IMG/VR virus record: IMGVR_UViG_3300048919_000068
Coordinates: 1 to 20,962 of that record
Strand: one strand, 5' to 3'
Source: a virus
DNA length: 20,962 nt
Within the stretch, counting starts at the first letter, position 1. Each line of letters opens with the position of its first letter. Positions 19,050-20,962 of this stretch are shown piece after piece. A program made the translations under genes and the position numbers. Under the pieces are notes generated by a model, which was not told the origin of the DNA, searched no databases, and was given only the letters and a program-made list of their open reading frames with translations.

Positions 19050-20348
19050 CTACTTAATATGAGCACGATCATAGTTCAGGAATTTACCGTAATTCTTCAT
19101 GTTTACCATCTCAGCTGTACCAGTTCTGCCATTGCGATTCTTGGAGACGATCATCTCAATGATATTTTTCTTTTCCGTCTCTGCGTTGTAATAGTCATCC
19201 CGATAGAGGAATGTGATTGTATCTGCATCTTGCTCAATGTTGCCCGACTCTCTAAGGTCTGACATCATCGGACGCTTATCCTGACGCTGTTCTACGGTCC
19301 TACTAAGCTGAGCCAAGGCAACTACAGGGCAATCATTCTCACGGGCCATCTGCTTCAAACTGGAGCTTATGAAGCCCACTTCCTCGTTACGGTTCTTACT
19401 GCTATATTTACTTCCGCCTTTAATCAGTTGAAGATAGTCAATGAATACGATAAGTTCCGGGCATTTCTTTTTTAACTTCCGGACAGCGGATCTGATCTCT
19501 TGAACGGATAGTCCAGGCCGATCATCAATGTAAATGTCCAGTTGTGATAGTTCGACTAAGCCCAAAGTGTATTTCTCCCACTCATGGTCATATAGGTCAC
19601 CTTTTTCCACTCTATGACCATCAATATTGCATTCCGCTGCTATCATCCGGTCATAGAGTTGCATTTCAGGCATCTCTAGGCTGAATATAGCGACCGTCAG
19701 GCCGTCTTTACCATTTCGGACGGCATTGTTAAGGAGGAAGGCCGTTTTGCCCACAGACGGCCTTGCAGCCACTATATTAAGGGTCTGCTTTTTCCACTTA
19801 CCCGTTATCTCATCCAAATCTTTTCCGACTGTGCCTGCACCCGAAGCTATACCTTCGTTTTTCTTTCTGTCGATCTCATCCGAGTGTTCCATGATTCCTT
19901 GACTGATGTGTTTAAATCCTTCCGCGTTCCTACTTTGATCCGAGATGGATTCAGACAGGTCCATCAACTCTGCAGCTAATTCCTTCGGATCATTTATTCC
20001 GCTGCCCAACACTTCTCTGATAGTCTGCATGCCCACTCGCATTAGACAGCGATCCTTGACAATACGTTCATGTGTAGCGAAGTCGCTTGCGCTCGGTACG
20101 GATTCACTGAGTTTGACTAAATAACTTATTCCGCCAACATCTCCGAGCGAATCCTTCAGCACATTTGATAGTGTTACAACATCGACTCCAATGTCTTTCG
20201 ACCTCAACTCAACCATCGCAGCAAATATCTTTTGATGAGCATCGCTGTAAAACTCTTCATCCGTCAAAAGAGACTCGTATATCAAATCTGGTTGTAAAAG
20301 GATCGATCCTAAAACGGATTGTTCAGCTTCTAAGTTGTAGTAGTTCAT
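19050..20348 (-). CDS. replicative DNA helicase (DnaB family)
   Basis: A 432-residue ring helicase that unwinds the fork. The N-terminal domain (about residues 1-130) starts with YYNLEAEQSVLGSILLQPDL, as in DnaB/SPP1 G40P. The RecA-like domain has Walker A at AARPSVGKTAF (194-204), H1a FSLEM with E225, Walker B VFIDYLQLI (301-309, D304) and H4 ALAQLSRTVEQRQDKRP with Q347. The region KNRNGRTG (403-410) carries K403 and R405, the basic finger. Length fits family members. The gene overlaps the loader gene by 4 bases, matching the G39P-G40P order of SPP1. Confidence 0.95.
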   Translation of the reverse strand: MNYYNLEAEQSVLGSILLQPDLIYESLLTDEEFYSDAHQKIFAAMVELRSKDIGVDVVTLSNVLKDSLGDVGGISYLVKLSESVPSASDFATHERIVKDRCLMRVGMQTIREVLGSGINDPKELAAELMDLSESISDQSRNAEGFKHISQGIMEHSDEIDRKKNEGIASGAGTVGKDLDEITGKWKKQTLNIVAARPSVGKTAFLLNNAVRNGKDGLTVAIFSLEMPEMQLYDRMIAAECNIDGHRVEKGDLYDHEWEKYTLGLVELSQLDIYIDDRPGLSVQEIRSAVRKLKKKCPELIVFIDYLQLIKGGSKYSSKNRNEEVGFISSSLKQMARENDCPVVALAQLSRTVEQRQDKRPMMSDLRESGNIEQDADTITFLYRDDYYNAETEKKNIIEMIVSKNRNGRTGTAEMVNMKNYGKFLNYDRAHIK

Positions 20349-20710
20349 GACTTACTCGCCTTGTGCTTTGCAATCGTTTGACGCATCCAGTCTTCTTTGC
20401 TAATTCCTTCACGATGCCATGGTGGAACTGAAGGAACTTCGCTTCTCAACCGATCCTGTTCATCAAGCATTGCTCTAGTCCGCTGTTTTTCACGTTCTGC
20501 TGCTATCCGTGCATTGGGTTTAACGATCTCAGCAATGGTTGGAGGAAACCTGCTTTCCCTTATGTGCTCCTTTGCATTGGCCCAACAACTTTCTGATTCA
20601 GCTTGTTCCAATTCCTCAAGCCAGTTTTCGGCGATATCCCGATCCACTTTCCAACTTGGATAACTGGATGCGAGTTTTTTGAACAGTTTTATTGCATCCT
20701 GTCGTTCCAT
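20345..20710 (-). CDS. helicase loader / inhibitor (SPP1 G39P-like)
   Basis: The 121-residue protein is close to the size of SPP1 G39P (a loader that also inhibits the helicase until it is placed at the origin). The N-terminal part RQDAIKLFKKLASSYPSWKV followed by DIAENWLEELEQ matches the folded helical loader domain. RFPPTIAEIVKP (residues 53-64) is the typical family segment, followed by a charged, disordered-like tail. The gene lies between a replication initiator-type gene and the DnaB-like helicase, exactly as in SPP1 (38-39-40). The start ATG has AGGAGG 6 bases upstream. Confidence 0.82.
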   Translation of the reverse strand: MERQDAIKLFKKLASSYPSWKVDRDIAENWLEELEQAESESCWANAKEHIRESRFPPTIAEIVKPNARIAAEREKQRTRAMLDEQDRLRSEVPSVPPWHREGISKEDWMRQTIAKHKASKS

Positions 20711-20720
20711 GAAGCACCTC

Positions 20721-20962
20721 CTAAACCATATCGTCCAAGAACCCTAGTCTGTCTGTTGACTTCCCCTGTGCATGCCGTTCTTGAATTGCATTTGTATAAA
20801 ATGAGAACCCATTAACCTTTCCGCCATCTTCAATCTTCTTTTTGTATCGTTCAGTCATAACTTCAATAATTAAATCGGATGTAATTCCTTGATCAACCAA
20901 CCTTGATACTAAAGGCCAATCTTTCGGTTTTAGTCCAAAGCATCCATGAATCTGACTGTACG
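20721..20962 (-). CDS. probable replication initiator, C-terminal part (partial)
   Basis: An open frame enters from the right edge and ends at TAG 20721-20723, giving at least 80 residues: YSQIHGCFGLKPKDWPLVSR, then LVDQGITSDLIIEVMTERYK, and KVNGFSFYTNAIQERHAQGK. The helical make-up with GFSFYTNAI fits the C-terminal region of phage replication initiators such as SPP1 G38P or DnaD-like proteins. The position upstream of the G39P-like loader and DnaB-like helicase supports an initiator. The full protein is outside the window, so the domain type stays open. Confidence 0.6.
   Translation of the reverse strand, partial: YSQIHGCFGLKPKDWPLVSRLVDQGITSDLIIEVMTERYKKKIEDGGKVNGFSFYTNAIQERHAQGKSTDRLGFLDDMV

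Noticed and set aside
1-20962. CRISPR arrays, insertion sequences, integrase or attachment sites
   Set aside because: I saw no regularly spaced repeats, no transposase or recombinase, and no terminal inverted repeats with target duplications in the window.

Overview
The window reads as part of a tailed, double-stranded DNA phage or prophage of a Gram-positive host. Every convincing gene lies on the minus strand, so transcription runs from the right edge to the left. The host is probably a member of the Bacillales, and a Paenibacillus-like bacterium would fit. The reasons are the strong AAGGAGG-type ribosome binding sites, moderate GC content, an SPP1-like replication set (initiator, G39P-type loader, DnaB-type helicase) and an SPP1-like packaging/head set (TerS, TerL, portal, gp7-type minor head protein, GP20-type scaffold). 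No integrase, repressor or attachment site is visible, so the lifestyle cannot be decided here.

Layout in transcription order. (1) 20.96-18.9 kb: replication, with a partial initiator, helicase loader, replicative helicase and small partners. (2) 18.9-16.6 kb: an HTH protein, a RuvC-like resolvase, a phage sigma-70-type factor, dUTPase, a Cys-rich protein and a 56-residue ORF. (3) 16.6-8.5 kb: a long accessory run of small, mostly unassigned genes, with recognisable members: an Api92-like protein, a DNA methyltransferase, a MazG-like pyrophosphohydrolase, an ABA-sandwich protein, YopX-like and DUF551-like proteins and thymidylate synthase. Many genes overlap by ATGA. Most of the gapped junctions carry a small RNA hairpin directly after the stop codon. 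(4) 8.5-8.1 kb: an ArpU-like late regulator. (5) 8.14-7.15 kb: an RNA block with an approximately 530-nt structured non-coding RNA with a candidate promoter at one end and an intrinsic terminator at the other, then a small gene and two tRNA genes. (6) 7.06 kb to the left edge: two small late genes, packaging and head genes, ending inside a probable capsid decoration gene.

How it works together: the replication genes copy the genome. dUTPase, thymidylate synthase and a MazG-like enzyme shape the nucleotide pool. The sigma factor and the ArpU-like protein probably time middle and late transcription. Packaging and head genes follow in the late operon.

Most notable for a second look: the large structured RNA beside the tRNAs (GOLLD/ROOL-like in setting, identity unproven); three proteins with sliding-clamp-binding motifs, one of them the late regulator; serial post-stop hairpins in the accessory operon; and a terminator placed inside the head operon in front of the scaffold gene.
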